The notes under the pieces are model-generated. The model saw only the letters and a program-made list of their open reading frames with translations, was not told the DNA's origin and searched no databases. 64,000 nt of DNA. Source: Hanstruepera marina (GTDB lineage: Bacteria > Bacteroidota > Bacteroidia > Flavobacteriales > Flavobacteriaceae). The position numbers were made by a program, and so were the translations under genes. Below are positions 50,523 through 58,169 of the stretch, piece by piece (positions within the stretch are counted from its first letter, which is position 1; each line of letters opens with the position of its first letter). The stretch covers positions 682,001-746,000 of the forward strand of contig NZ_JAINVX010000001.1 of NCBI RefSeq assembly GCF_019880635.1, read 5' to 3'.

Positions 50523-50858
50523 TTATAAATCCAATTTATTGACTTTATTCATCATTTGCACGCCATGAACCAATGACGCACCACCTCTAATCGCACTAGC
50601 CACATGTAAGGCCTCCATCATTTCTTCTTTGGTGATACCACGTTGCAACCCGTCACCTGTGTAAGCATCAATGCAATATGGGCATTGTATGGTGTGAGCA
50701 ACAGCTAAAGCAATTAATGATTTTTCGCGTTCGGTAAGATGTCCTTCTTTAAATACTGAATTGTAGTATTCAAAAAATTTTGAGCCGAGTTCTTCATTCC
50801 AATCTGATATTTTTCCGAACTTTCTTAAATCCGCTGGATCGTAATAGGTTTTTTGCAT
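50523..50858 (-). CDS. arsenosugar-associated AhpD/carboxymuconolactone decarboxylase-like protein
   Basis: 111 residues, all helical. The redox motif IQCPYCIDAYTGDGLQRG carries CxxC followed by an Asp where AhpD has CxxCxxxH. EEMMEALHVASAIRGGASLVHG is the second conserved block. It probably has peroxidatic or thiol-oxidoreductase activity. Its constant companion is ArsS in arsenosugar loci. First gene of the minus-strand cluster, starting 145 bp from the divergent antiporter. Confidence 0.88.
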   Translation of the reverse strand: MQKTYYDPADLRKFGKISDWNEELGSKFFEYYNSVFKEGHLTEREKSLIALAVAHTIQCPYCIDAYTGDGLQRGITKEEMMEALHVASAIRGGASLVHGVQMMNKVNKLDL

Positions 50859-51002
50859 AATTGACGTTTATTCACTTTTGAAAAAATGAAATATACAGCT
50901 TTAAGTCGAAGTTGTATACTAAAGATTACATAAAATTCCGCAGATTTTCAGTTTAATTAACATGTGAAAAATGGTATATTGCATAGCTAATAAACGGACT
51001 TC

Positions 51003-52259
51003 ATGGATTACTTTCACATTATTACAATACTCGTTGTTTTATCAGCACTTTTTGGTTACGTAAATGTACGATTCCTAAAGCTTCCCAATACCATTGGTTT
51101 AATGTTGATAACCATTGTTTTTACTATGGTAGTATTCGCATTAAGTTATTACGATACAACTTTGCTCGAGGCCGAAAAATATATAATCACCCAAATTGAT
51201 TTCAAGGAAGTATTACTGGATATTATGTTAAGTTTTATGCTTTTTGCAGGCGCCTTGCATACCAATTTTGAGCAATTACGTGTACAAAGATGGCCCGTAT
51301 TAGTATTTGCAACATTGGGTGTTTTAGTGTCGACCTTTCTTGTAGGTTATGGTATGTATTTTATACTACCAATATTGGGGTTAGACGTTGAACTTATTTA
51401 TTGCTTGCTTTTTGGCGCGCTCATCTCACCTACCGATCCAATTGCTGTCTTGGGAATCCTAAAAAATGTAGGAGCTCCAAAACAATTGGAGGCAAAAATT
51501 GTTGGCGAATCACTATTTAATGATGGCGTAGGCGTTGTGGTGTTCTTAACCATTTTTAAAATTGCTCAAATAGGAAATGGAGAAATAGAAGTGTCTGAAA
51601 TTTTTGAATTATTTGCGGTTGAAGTCATAGGAGGTATCTCACTAGGCTTGGTCATTGGGTGGATTACTTACAGATTAATGAAATCTATTGACGATTATGA
51701 TATTGAAGTCATCATAACACTAGCGGCTGTTATGGGTGGTACTGTTATTGCGCAAACTTATCATTTATCGGCACCATTGGCTATGGTTACAGCTGGGCTT
51801 TTAATTGGTAATGATACGGTAAGAAGTAGTGCTATGTCGCACATTACCGAGAGTTATGTTGACAAATTTTGGGAGTTAATAGATATTTTATTGAACACTA
51901 TTTTATTTGTGTTAATAGGTATGGAAATTCTAGTTTTAACTTTTGAAACCAATTATATATCTGCAGGTTTGATAGCTATTCCTTTGGTGTTGATTTGCCG
52001 TTATTTGTCATTGTTGTTTCCTGTGCGCTTTTTTGAAAAGCGTTTAAATTTTGCCCCTAAAACTAATTTAATGATGACTTGGGGCGGATTACGAGGTGGT
52101 ATTTCAATTGCTTTAGCTTTAGGATTGACAATAGATATGCAACGGGATTTGTTTTTGGTAATTACCTATTTTATAGTCGTATTCTCCATATTGGTCCAAG
52201 GTTTAACATTAGGAAAATTAGTAAAACGATATTCATTAACAGAACATAAACAAATATGA
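51003..52259 (+). CDS. CPA1-type sodium:proton antiporter
   Basis: 418 residues with about twelve membrane helices. LLFGALISPTDPIAVLGILK and KIVGESLFNDGVGVVVFLTI are the paired cation-site motifs of NhaP/NHE-type exchangers (Asp of NDG, Glu of GES). WGGLRGGISIALALGL supplies the conserved arginine. It exchanges Na+ or K+ for H+. It overlaps the Crp/Fnr gene by 4 bp (ATGA), so ion homeostasis is tied to that regulator's transcript. Confidence 0.93.
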   Translation: MDYFHIITILVVLSALFGYVNVRFLKLPNTIGLMLITIVFTMVVFALSYYDTTLLEAEKYIITQIDFKEVLLDIMLSFMLFAGALHTNFEQLRVQRWPVLVFATLGVLVSTFLVGYGMYFILPILGLDVELIYCLLFGALISPTDPIAVLGILKNVGAPKQLEAKIVGESLFNDGVGVVVFLTIFKIAQIGNGEIEVSEIFELFAVEVIGGISLGLVIGWITYRLMKSIDDYDIEVIITLAAVMGGTVIAQTYHLSAPLAMVTAGLLIGNDTVRSSAMSHITESYVDKFWELIDILLNTILFVLIGMEILVLTFETNYISAGLIAIPLVLICRYLSLLFPVRFFEKRLNFAPKTNLMMTWGGLRGGISIALALGLTIDMQRDLFLVITYFIVVFSILVQGLTLGKLVKRYSLTEHKQI

Positions 52260-52882
52260 TTCAAGAACTCACTCAAAATTATTCGCATCTTTTTGAAAAA
52301 GAACTTTTAAATGAGATTAATCAGGTAGGTACTTTTAAAGAAATATCAGAAGGCTACAGGATGATAGAGATTGGTCAGTACGTTAGATCTATGCCTTTAC
52401 TAATATCAGGAGCTATAAAAGTTTTGCGCGAAGATAGTGATGGTGATGAATTGTTGCTGTACTTTCTTGAAAAGGGCGAAACTTGCGCCATGACTTTAAC
52501 CTGTTGTTTAGGACAAACAAAAAGTGAAATACGGGCTATTGCTGAAACAGATGCTAAACTCATCATGATTCCTATTGAAAAAATGGAAGAATGGTCAGCT
52601 AAATACAAGAGTTGGCGCAATTTTGTGTTTGAGAGTTATCATAACAGGCTTAATGAACTTTTGGAAACTATTGACAGTATAGCCTTTCTTAAAATGGATG
52701 AGCGTTTATTGAAGTATCTTAATGAAAAAGTACGTATTTCAAATGACAACATCATAAACAGCACACATCAGGAAATAGCTTATGAATTGCATACTTCACG
52801 CGTGGTTATTTCCAGATTACTTAAAAAGTTAGAGAACTTGGGGAAAGTAGAATTACATAGAAATCATATTGTTCTTAAGTAA
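52256..52882 (+). CDS. Crp/Fnr family transcriptional regulator
   Basis: 208 residues. The cyclic-nucleotide-binding-type barrel spans ~25-115 (RMIEIGQYVRSMPLLISGAI, ELLLYFLEKGETCAMTLTCC), followed by the dimer helix, and an HTH (STHQEIAYELHTSRVVISRL, ~163-182). The segment that binds cAMP phosphate in CRP is replaced by one with three cysteines (C77, C83, C84), and the arginine of the RSA motif is not obvious. A thiol-based or metal-based signal is more likely than cAMP. Probable sites: the GTAAC-N4-GTTAC palindromes at 52894, 53771 and 55299. It is encoded with the antiporter and ahead of sulfur genes. Confidence 0.9.
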   Translation: MIQELTQNYSHLFEKELLNEINQVGTFKEISEGYRMIEIGQYVRSMPLLISGAIKVLREDSDGDELLLYFLEKGETCAMTLTCCLGQTKSEIRAIAETDAKLIMIPIEKMEEWSAKYKSWRNFVFESYHNRLNELLETIDSIAFLKMDERLLKYLNEKVRISNDNIINSTHQEIAYELHTSRVVISRLLKKLENLGKVELHRNHIVLK

Positions 52883-52893
52883 GGCTAGTGCTT

Positions 52894-52907
52894 GTAACAG
52901 TTGTTAC
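52894..52907. promoter_or_regulatory. palindromic operator, site 1 (upstream of TauE/SafE)
   Basis: GTAAC-AGTT-GTTAC, a perfect 5+5 palindrome with the half-site spacing used by Crp/Fnr proteins. Its centre is 29.5 bp upstream of the first base of a TACCTTTG -7 box at 52930-52937. The expected transcription start is near 52944, so the site would lie near -43, a class II activator position. The likely binder is the Crp/Fnr protein encoded immediately upstream. Confidence 0.65.
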
Positions 52908-52929
52908 TTAAGGTCAAATCGGCATTTAG

Positions 52930-52937
52930 TACCTTTG
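52930..52937 (+). promoter_or_regulatory. -7 promoter box for TauE/SafE
   Basis: TACCTTTG is an exact TAnnTTTG box 22 bp before the ATG at 52960. Confidence 0.6.
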
Positions 52938-52959
52938 CTGACATGTTTCAAAAAAATAG

Positions 52960-53766
52960 TTGATGGAAATACTGGAAATATTAGGTTACATAAGTGCACT
53001 GATTATTGGTGTTTCTCTCGGATTAATAGGTGGCGGCGGATCTATATTGGCTGTTCCTGTTTTGGCCTATCTTTTTATGGTTAACGAAAAAGTTGCCACA
53101 GCCTATTCGTTATTTGTGGTGGGTTTTAGTGCCCTTATTGGAGGTTTGAAACAGCATTTTAAAGGCTATGTAGATTGGCGAACCGCTTTTGTATTTGGAC
53201 TACCTGCAATAGTTGGTGTGACATTGGTTAGGTATTATGTCGTGCCAGCCCTTCCAGAAGTACTTTTTGTTTTTAATGATTTTGAGTTTACCCGCCGAAT
53301 GGGCATGTTTGGATTATTTGCTATTCTAATGATTCCTGCGGCATTTTCAATGTTAAGGAAGCGACCGGAAAGCCAAGTAGATCAAGAAGTTACTTATAAT
53401 TACCCTTTAATACTTCTTGAGGGATTGGTTGTAGGTGCCATAACAGGTTTTATAGGTGCTGGTGGTGGTTTTTTGATTATACCGGCTTTGGTAATATTAG
53501 CAAATGTAGAAATGAAAGTTGCCGTTGGAACATCCCTAATTATTATTGCTTTTAAATCGTTACTGGGGTTTTTTCTGGGAGATGCCATGACCATGGGGAT
53601 AGATTGGGCCTTTCTTTTAACTTTTACGGGTATTTCATTAATCGGTATCTTTGTAGGAAGTTATTTAGGTAATTTTATTGATGGGCGTAAACTAAAAAAG
53701 GGATTTGGTTATTTTATTTTTATAATGGCCATCTTCATTTTTTATATGGAGTTTTTCGTGAAATAG
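52960..53766 (+). CDS. TauE/SafE family sulfite/sulfur-anion exporter
   Basis: 268 residues with about eight membrane helices in two repeats, each carrying the glycine-rich family motif: SLGLIGGGGSILAVPVLAYL (~20-39) and GFIGAGGGFLIIPALVIL (~163-180). Family members export or import sulfite, sulfoacetate or similar anions. Preceded by the first palindrome and a good promoter, and followed by the MBL-rhodanese gene with the same control. It probably disposes of sulfite made by persulfide oxidation. Confidence 0.9.
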   Translation: MMEILEILGYISALIIGVSLGLIGGGGSILAVPVLAYLFMVNEKVATAYSLFVVGFSALIGGLKQHFKGYVDWRTAFVFGLPAIVGVTLVRYYVVPALPEVLFVFNDFEFTRRMGMFGLFAILMIPAAFSMLRKRPESQVDQEVTYNYPLILLEGLVVGAITGFIGAGGGFLIIPALVILANVEMKVAVGTSLIIIAFKSLLGFFLGDAMTMGIDWAFLLTFTGISLIGIFVGSYLGNFIDGRKLKKGFGYFIFIMAIFIFYMEFFVK

Positions 53767-53770
53767 AATT

Positions 53771-53784
53771 GTAACAAGAGTTAC
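53771..53784. promoter_or_regulatory. palindromic operator, site 2 (upstream of MBL-rhodanese)
   Basis: GTAAC-AAGA-GTTAC, the same perfect palindrome as site 1 with a different spacer. Its centre is again 29.5 bp upstream of the first base of a TAnnTTTG box (TAAATTTG, 53807-53814). Confidence 0.65.
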
Positions 53785-53806
53785 TGTGAGGTTTGACTAT
53801 AAAGCT

Positions 53807-53814
53807 TAAATTTG
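53807..53814 (+). promoter_or_regulatory. -7 promoter box for MBL-rhodanese
   Basis: TAAATTTG fits TAnnTTTG and lies 19 bp before the ATG at 53834. Confidence 0.55.
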
Positions 53815-53833
53815 TAAAATTAAAATTAAGATT

Positions 53834-55246
53834 ATGAAAATAGAACAGATATATACAGGGTGTTTAGCACAAGGGGCTTACTATATTGAAAGTAAAGGAG
53901 AAGTGGCTATAATCGATCCACTTCGTGAAGTTAAACCCTATATAGATCGAGCAACAAAAGATAACGCTACCATAAAGTATATTTTTGAAACCCATTTTCA
54001 TGCCGATTTTGTCAGTGGGCATGTAACTTTAGCTAAAGAAACTGGGGCAACAATTATTTATGGGCCAACTGCAAACCCGAGTTTCGATGCTTATATAGCA
54101 AAAGATAATGAAGCATTTAAATTGGGTGATATTACGATTATAGCCTTACATACTCCTGGGCATACCATGGAGAGTACAACCTATTTGTTACGAGATGAAA
54201 ACGGTAAAGACCATGCGATTTTTAGTGGTGATACGTTGTTTTTAGGTGATGTTGGTCGTCCTGATTTGGCTCAAAAGGCTGCTGATATGACACAAGAACA
54301 ATTGGCTGGCTTATTATATGATAGCTTACGTTCGAAAATTATGCCCTTGGCAGACGATGTTATTGTTTATCCTGCGCATGGTGCAGGTTCCGCTTGTGGT
54401 AAAAATATGATGAAAGAAACGGTTGATACGCTTGGTAACCAGAAACAAATGAATTATGCTTTAAGAGCCAACATGACACAAGACGAATTTATAAAAGAGG
54501 TAACTGACGGCTTACAAGCGCCACCTAAATATTTTCCTTTAAACGTTAAAATGAATAAAGAAGGCTATGATGATATTGATGTGGTTTTAAAAAGAGGAAC
54601 CCAAGCTTTATCTCCAGATGCTTTTGAAGCAGCAGCTAACGAAACTGAAGCTATTATTTTAGATGTTCGACACCAAAACGATTTTGTTAAGGGTCATATC
54701 CCAAGATCTATTTTTATTGGAATTGATGGAGGGTTTGCGCCTTGGGTTGGTGCGCTAATTGCAGATGTAAAACAGCCTATTTTATTGGTAACTCCTAAAG
54801 GGAGAGAAGAAGAAACTGTTACACGGTTATCGCGTGTAGGGTTTGATAATACATTGGGTTATCTAGAAGGTGGTTTTGAATCTTGGAAAGCAGCTTCTAA
54901 AGATTATGATACCTTATCTTCTATATCGGCTGAAACATTTAAAGATGCACTGGAAAATGATACTGTTCCGGTATTTGATGTTAGAAAAGAAGGTGAATTT
55001 ATTAGTGCTCATGTTAAAGATGCCCACTTAACACCTTTAGATTTTTTAAATGATTATTTAAGTGAATTCCCTGAAAACGAAACTTTCTACTTGTATTGTG
55101 CAGGTGGTTATCGTAGTGTAATAGCAGCTTCTATTTTAAAGAGCAGAGGCATTCATAATTTAATTGATGTTGCCGGTGGCTTTGGTGCAATTAAAAAAGC
55201 CGGTATTCCAGTAACAGATTATGTTTGTCCATCTACTTTAAAATAG
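53834..55246 (+). CDS. metallo-beta-lactamase fold/double rhodanese protein (persulfide dioxygenase-type)
   Basis: 470 residues. Residues ~1-250 are an ETHE1/blh-type MBL domain: THFHADFVSGH (~54-64), LHTPGHTMESTTYLL, FSGDTLFLGDVGRPDLA and YPAHGAGSACG supply the iron ligands. The Asp-His pair normal after HxH is Asp-Phe here. Two rhodanese domains follow. The first (~265-355) has no catalytic cysteine (LLVTPKGREEET); the second (~365-460) keeps it in YLYCAGGYRS. It probably oxidises glutathione or other persulfides to sulfite and handles the sulfane sulfur, feeding the TauE/SafE exporter upstream. Controlled by palindrome site 2. Confidence 0.9.
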   Translation: MKIEQIYTGCLAQGAYYIESKGEVAIIDPLREVKPYIDRATKDNATIKYIFETHFHADFVSGHVTLAKETGATIIYGPTANPSFDAYIAKDNEAFKLGDITIIALHTPGHTMESTTYLLRDENGKDHAIFSGDTLFLGDVGRPDLAQKAADMTQEQLAGLLYDSLRSKIMPLADDVIVYPAHGAGSACGKNMMKETVDTLGNQKQMNYALRANMTQDEFIKEVTDGLQAPPKYFPLNVKMNKEGYDDIDVVLKRGTQALSPDAFEAAANETEAIILDVRHQNDFVKGHIPRSIFIGIDGGFAPWVGALIADVKQPILLVTPKGREEETVTRLSRVGFDNTLGYLEGGFESWKAASKDYDTLSSISAETFKDALENDTVPVFDVRKEGEFISAHVKDAHLTPLDFLNDYLSEFPENETFYLYCAGGYRSVIAASILKSRGIHNLIDVAGGFGAIKKAGIPVTDYVCPSTLK

Positions 55247-55263
55247 TTGGTTTATATGTATTC

Positions 55264-55297
55264 AAAAAAAAAGAGTAACGAAAGTTGCTCTTTTTTT
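55264..55297 (+). terminator. intrinsic terminator after MBL-rhodanese
   Basis: GAGTAAC (55273-55279), a GAAA tetraloop and GTTGCTC (55284-55290) form a 7-bp stem with one G-U pair, between an A-tract and a run of seven T. With A and T tracts on both sides it could work in either direction. Confidence 0.8.
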
Positions 55298-55298
55298 G

Positions 55299-55312
55299 GT
55301 ATCTAATGTTAC
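55299..55312. promoter_or_regulatory. palindromic operator, site 3 (upstream of HMA gene)
   Basis: GTATC-TAAT-GTTAC matches the site 1/2 palindrome at 9 of 10 positions. Its centre is also 29.5 bp upstream of the first base of a -7-like box (TAATTTTA, 55335-55342, the final G replaced by A). The conserved geometry supports a third target of the same regulator. Confidence 0.5.
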
Positions 55313-55334
55313 AGTAGTATTGAATAGCTTTTTT

Positions 55335-55342
55335 TAATTTTA
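55335..55342 (+). promoter_or_regulatory. -7-like box for the HMA operon
   Basis: TAATTTTA differs from TAnnTTTG only at the last base and ends 18 bp before the ATG at 55361. Its fixed distance from palindrome site 3 is the main support. Confidence 0.4.
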
Positions 55343-55360
55343 TGCCTAAATTATAGTATC

Positions 55361-55639
55361 ATGCAATATATCGTAAAAATTCAAAACTTAAAATGTGGTG
55401 GCTGTGCGTATACAATTCAAACTAAAATCTCTGAATTAAAAGGCGTGAGTGATGTAACTGTTGAGGTTGATAATGATGAAGTGATTTTTAATTGTGATTC
55501 CGACAGTTTGGTTATGGAAGTAAAGCAAAAGCTAAAGACTCTTGGTTATCCTGAAGAAACAGAAGCTAATACTATAGTAACCAAAGCAAAATCGTATGTA
55601 AGTTGTGCAACTGGAAAATTATCAAATCATGAAAAGTAA
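55361..55639 (+). CDS. heavy-metal-associated (HMA) domain protein
   Basis: 92 residues. A ferredoxin-like metallochaperone fold with the metal site NLKCGGCAYTIQTKI (CxxC, ~10-24), then GVSDVTVEVDNDEVIF and MEVKQKLKTLGYPEE. The usual (M/T)xCxxC reads LKCGGC. It could bind Cu or another soft metal, or serve as a thiol carrier in a sulfur cluster. A C-terminal cysteine (SYVSCATGK) lies outside the fold. It overlaps the next gene's start by 11 bp. Confidence 0.88.
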   Translation: MQYIVKIQNLKCGGCAYTIQTKISELKGVSDVTVEVDNDEVIFNCDSDSLVMEVKQKLKTLGYPEETEANTIVTKAKSYVSCATGKLSNHEK

Positions 55640-56630
55640 AATAGCCCTTGTTTTAATTGCAATTATATCGTTTTGGAGTTGTAAAAATAATTCTAATCAA
55701 GAAAGTGGATACACCAATGCGACAACTTTAGAAAATCAGGAAGAGCATCCAGGGAAAAAATTAATGGAAGTCAATTGTTATGTGTGCCATAGTCCAACAG
55801 CAAGTCATGACAGTCGTATAGCACCACCAATGATTGCTGTTAAGCAGCATTATTTAACCGAAGGGATTTCAAAAAAGGAGTTTATAAAAAGTATTCAAGA
55901 ATTCATGAAAAACCCTAATGCCGAAGATTCTAAAATGCCAGGTGCTGTAAGGCGTTTTGGTGTTATGCCCAAAGCTGTTTACCCAGAAGCTACCATTACA
56001 TTGATTGCAGACTATATTTATGATTTTGATATCGAACAACCTGAATGGTTTGAAGAACATGTTAAGCAAGAGCATGGTAAAGGACAAGGTAAAGGTATGG
56101 GCAAGATGAAAGGGCAGCAACAAGCTTCAAATGAAGAAACTGATCTTTCATATGAAGAAATAGGAATGAAATACGCCCTTGCAACAAAAGCCGAACTCGG
56201 TAAAAACCTAATGGGAACCATTCAGAAGAAAGGAACTCTTGAGGCTGTCGAGTTTTGTAGTGAAAAGGCGTATCCTATTACCGATAGTATGGCAGTTGTT
56301 TATAATGCAGCTATAAAGCGCGTGTCTGACAAGCCTAGAAATCCTGAAAACGCAGCAAATTCTAAAGAGCGATATTACTTAAGGCGGTTTGAAAAAGCAA
56401 TACGAAGTAATGAAGAGCCGAAGCCAATAATAGAAAATGGTTCTAAATCTGTTAACTTTTTCTATCCAATTACGACGAATACCATGTGTTTACAATGTCA
56501 TGGTAAAAATATTGACAGTAATGTTTACAATACAATTAAGCGTTTGTATCCTGACGATAAGGCTATTGGATATGATGAAAACCAAGTTCGCGGAATGTGG
56601 AGTATTTCATTTAATAAAGAAGGAATATGA
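55629..56630 (+). CDS. diheme cytochrome c lipoprotein with DUF3365 domain
   Basis: 333 residues from ATG 55629, with a lipoprotein signal (ALVLIAIISFWSC, Cys ~18). The first heme site is VNCYVCHS (CxxCH, ~48) in a monoheme cytochrome c domain. A Gly/Lys/Gln-rich linker follows (KGQGKGMGKMKGQQQ). The C-terminal DUF3365 domain holds the second CxxCH in MCLQCHGKN (~295) with ENGSKSVNFFYPIT. It is anchored in the periplasm and probably relays electrons from sulfur oxidation. An earlier in-frame start at 55605 lies deep in the HMA gene. Confidence 0.88.
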   Translation: MKSKIALVLIAIISFWSCKNNSNQESGYTNATTLENQEEHPGKKLMEVNCYVCHSPTASHDSRIAPPMIAVKQHYLTEGISKKEFIKSIQEFMKNPNAEDSKMPGAVRRFGVMPKAVYPEATITLIADYIYDFDIEQPEWFEEHVKQEHGKGQGKGMGKMKGQQQASNEETDLSYEEIGMKYALATKAELGKNLMGTIQKKGTLEAVEFCSEKAYPITDSMAVVYNAAIKRVSDKPRNPENAANSKERYYLRRFEKAIRSNEEPKPIIENGSKSVNFFYPITTNTMCLQCHGKNIDSNVYNTIKRLYPDDKAIGYDENQVRGMWSISFNKEGI

Positions 56631-56923
56631 GTAATTTTTCAAGTATAATAAATAAGGATAAACCTGTTTTGGTTGATTTTTTTGCCGAATGGTGTGGGCC
56701 TTGCAAAACGATGAGTCCTATTTTAAAAGAGGTTAAAGATGTTTTGGGAGATAAGGCAAGTGTGATTAAGATTGACGTTGATAAGAACCAGGCTTTAGCA
56801 GCACAGCTACAGGTTCGTGGTGTGCCAACGTTTATTTTATATAAAAATGGAAAACAATTGTGGAGACAGTCCGGTGTGGTTCAAAAAAATGACTTAATTA
56901 ACTTAATACAATCTTATGCCTGA
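56627..56923 (+). CDS. trxA: thioredoxin
   Basis: 98 residues with the classic active site FAEWCGPCKTM (~20-30), the KIDVDKNQALA strand and the cis-Pro in GVPTFILYKNG. No signal peptide, so cytoplasmic. It overlaps the cytochrome gene stop by 4 bp and the methyltransferase start by 8 bp. In this cluster it may reduce protein persulfides. Confidence 0.94.
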   Translation: MSNFSSIINKDKPVLVDFFAEWCGPCKTMSPILKEVKDVLGDKASVIKIDVDKNQALAAQLQVRGVPTFILYKNGKQLWRQSGVVQKNDLINLIQSYA

Positions 56924-57509
56924 AAGCATTGATTTATCTGAATCATTTTGGGATAATCGTTATCAAAACAACGAAACAGGTTGGGATATTGGTGGCATAT
57001 CTACTCCGCTTAAAGCCTACGCCGATCAACTAAAAAATAAAGATCAAAAAATTTTAATACCAGGTGCAGGAAATGCCTACGAAGCTGAATATTTATGGTA
57101 TAATGGTTTTAAGAATGTAACTGTGGTAGATTGGTCTAAAACTGCCTTGAACAACATAACAAATAGAGTCCCTGACTTTCCAAAATCACAATTGATACAT
57201 GGCGATTTTTTTGAGTTACATTACACATTCGACTTAATTTTAGAACAGACCTTTTTTTGTGCTATTAACCCCAATTTGCGTCAAGAATATGCCAACAAAA
57301 TGCATCAGCTTTTAAATGCTAATGGAAAGTTGGTTGGTTTATTATTCAATGATAAATTGAATAATGACCATCCACCATTTGGAGGCTCAAAACCAGAGTA
57401 CATAAATTATTTTAAACCTTTTTTTGAGTTGGAAATAATGGAGGCGTGTTACAATTCTATTGGTAGTAGAGATGGTAGAGAACTCTTTATTAAATTCACT
57501 AAAAAATAG
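56916..57509 (+). CDS. TPMT-like SAM-dependent methyltransferase
   Basis: 197 residues of the thiopurine methyltransferase family: FWDNRYQNNETGWDIGGIST at the start, KILIPGAGNAYEAEYLWYNG (SAM site, ~48-67), VTVVDWSKTAL, and LILEQTFFCAINPNLRQEY. Family members methylate thiols, tellurite or small inorganic sulfur species. Its place in a sulfur operon makes S-methylation of sulfide or another thiol likely, but the acceptor is not shown by sequence. Confidence 0.9.
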   Translation: MPESIDLSESFWDNRYQNNETGWDIGGISTPLKAYADQLKNKDQKILIPGAGNAYEAEYLWYNGFKNVTVVDWSKTALNNITNRVPDFPKSQLIHGDFFELHYTFDLILEQTFFCAINPNLRQEYANKMHQLLNANGKLVGLLFNDKLNNDHPPFGGSKPEYINYFKPFFELEIMEACYNSIGSRDGRELFIKFTKK

Positions 57510-57608
57510 ACCCGCTTTACGGTTTAAAATTCCTTTATTAAGTAAGTTATTTGAGAACTATTCATACCTTGCGGGCATTTACGTAACTTTTATTTACAAA
57601 AAATAAAT

Positions 57609-58166
57609 ATGGATTTTATATCACAACCATGGCCTTGGTACGTTTCGGGCCCTATGATTGCCTTAATTATGTTTTTACTGATTATGGTTGAAAAACGATT
57701 TGGGATGTCTTCAAATTTAAGAACGATGTGTAGCATTCTAGGTGCTGGGAATAAAAATGAATTCTTCAATTTTGACTGGAAATCACAACGTTGGAATTTG
57801 GTAGTGGTGTTAGGAGCCGTAATAGGCGGATTTATTGCTTCAAATTTTCTAACTCCAAATGAAGCTGTGTTAATTAGTGAAAGCACGGTTTCTAACCTGC
57901 AAGAATTGGGTTTTGAAAGTGCAGGTAAAACGTATTTGCCTACTGAATTATTTGGTGTTTCAGCTTTAAGCGATTTTAAATCTTTAGCGATTTTAATTAT
58001 TGGTGGATTTTTAGTTGGTTTTGGGGCGCGATATGCAGGAGGTTGTACTTCGGGACATGCTATTTCTGGGCTGAGTAATTTACAGTTGCCCTCATTGATT
58101 GCTGTCGTTGGGTTTTTTATTGGAGGTCTGGTTATGGTTCATTTTTTATTTCCCTTAATTTTTTAA
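57609..58166 (+). CDS. YeeE/YedE family sulfur transporter subunit
   Basis: 185 residues with about five membrane helices. LVGFGARYAGGCTSGHAISGL (~140) carries the conserved cysteine of the YeeE/YedE (TsuA) thiosulfate-uptake family. Only half the length of TsuA, it is paired with the next gene to complete the channel. It starts 99 bp after the methyltransferase, the gap holding no strong promoter. Confidence 0.9.
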   Translation: MDFISQPWPWYVSGPMIALIMFLLIMVEKRFGMSSNLRTMCSILGAGNKNEFFNFDWKSQRWNLVVVLGAVIGGFIASNFLTPNEAVLISESTVSNLQELGFESAGKTYLPTELFGVSALSDFKSLAILIIGGFLVGFGARYAGGCTSGHAISGLSNLQLPSLIAVVGFFIGGLVMVHFLFPLIF

Positions 58167-58169
58167 AGT

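Noticed and set aside
50888-50931. Possible minus-strand -7 box (TATATTTC) and degenerate GTAAT/AGTAT half-sites upstream of the arsenosugar cluster
   Set aside because: The box lacks the final G and the half-sites match poorly, so a fourth operator is not supported.
55275-55288. GTAAC-GAAA-GTTGC, a near match to the Crp/Fnr-type palindrome
   Set aside because: It is the stem of the terminator after the MBL-rhodanese gene, has a mismatch, and no -7 box lies at the 29.5-bp distance found for the three accepted sites.
57584-57598. GTAAC followed by TTTTATTTAC upstream of the first YeeE gene
   Set aside because: Only one half-site matches, the second arm is shifted, and it is too close to the ATG for the promoter geometry of the other sites.
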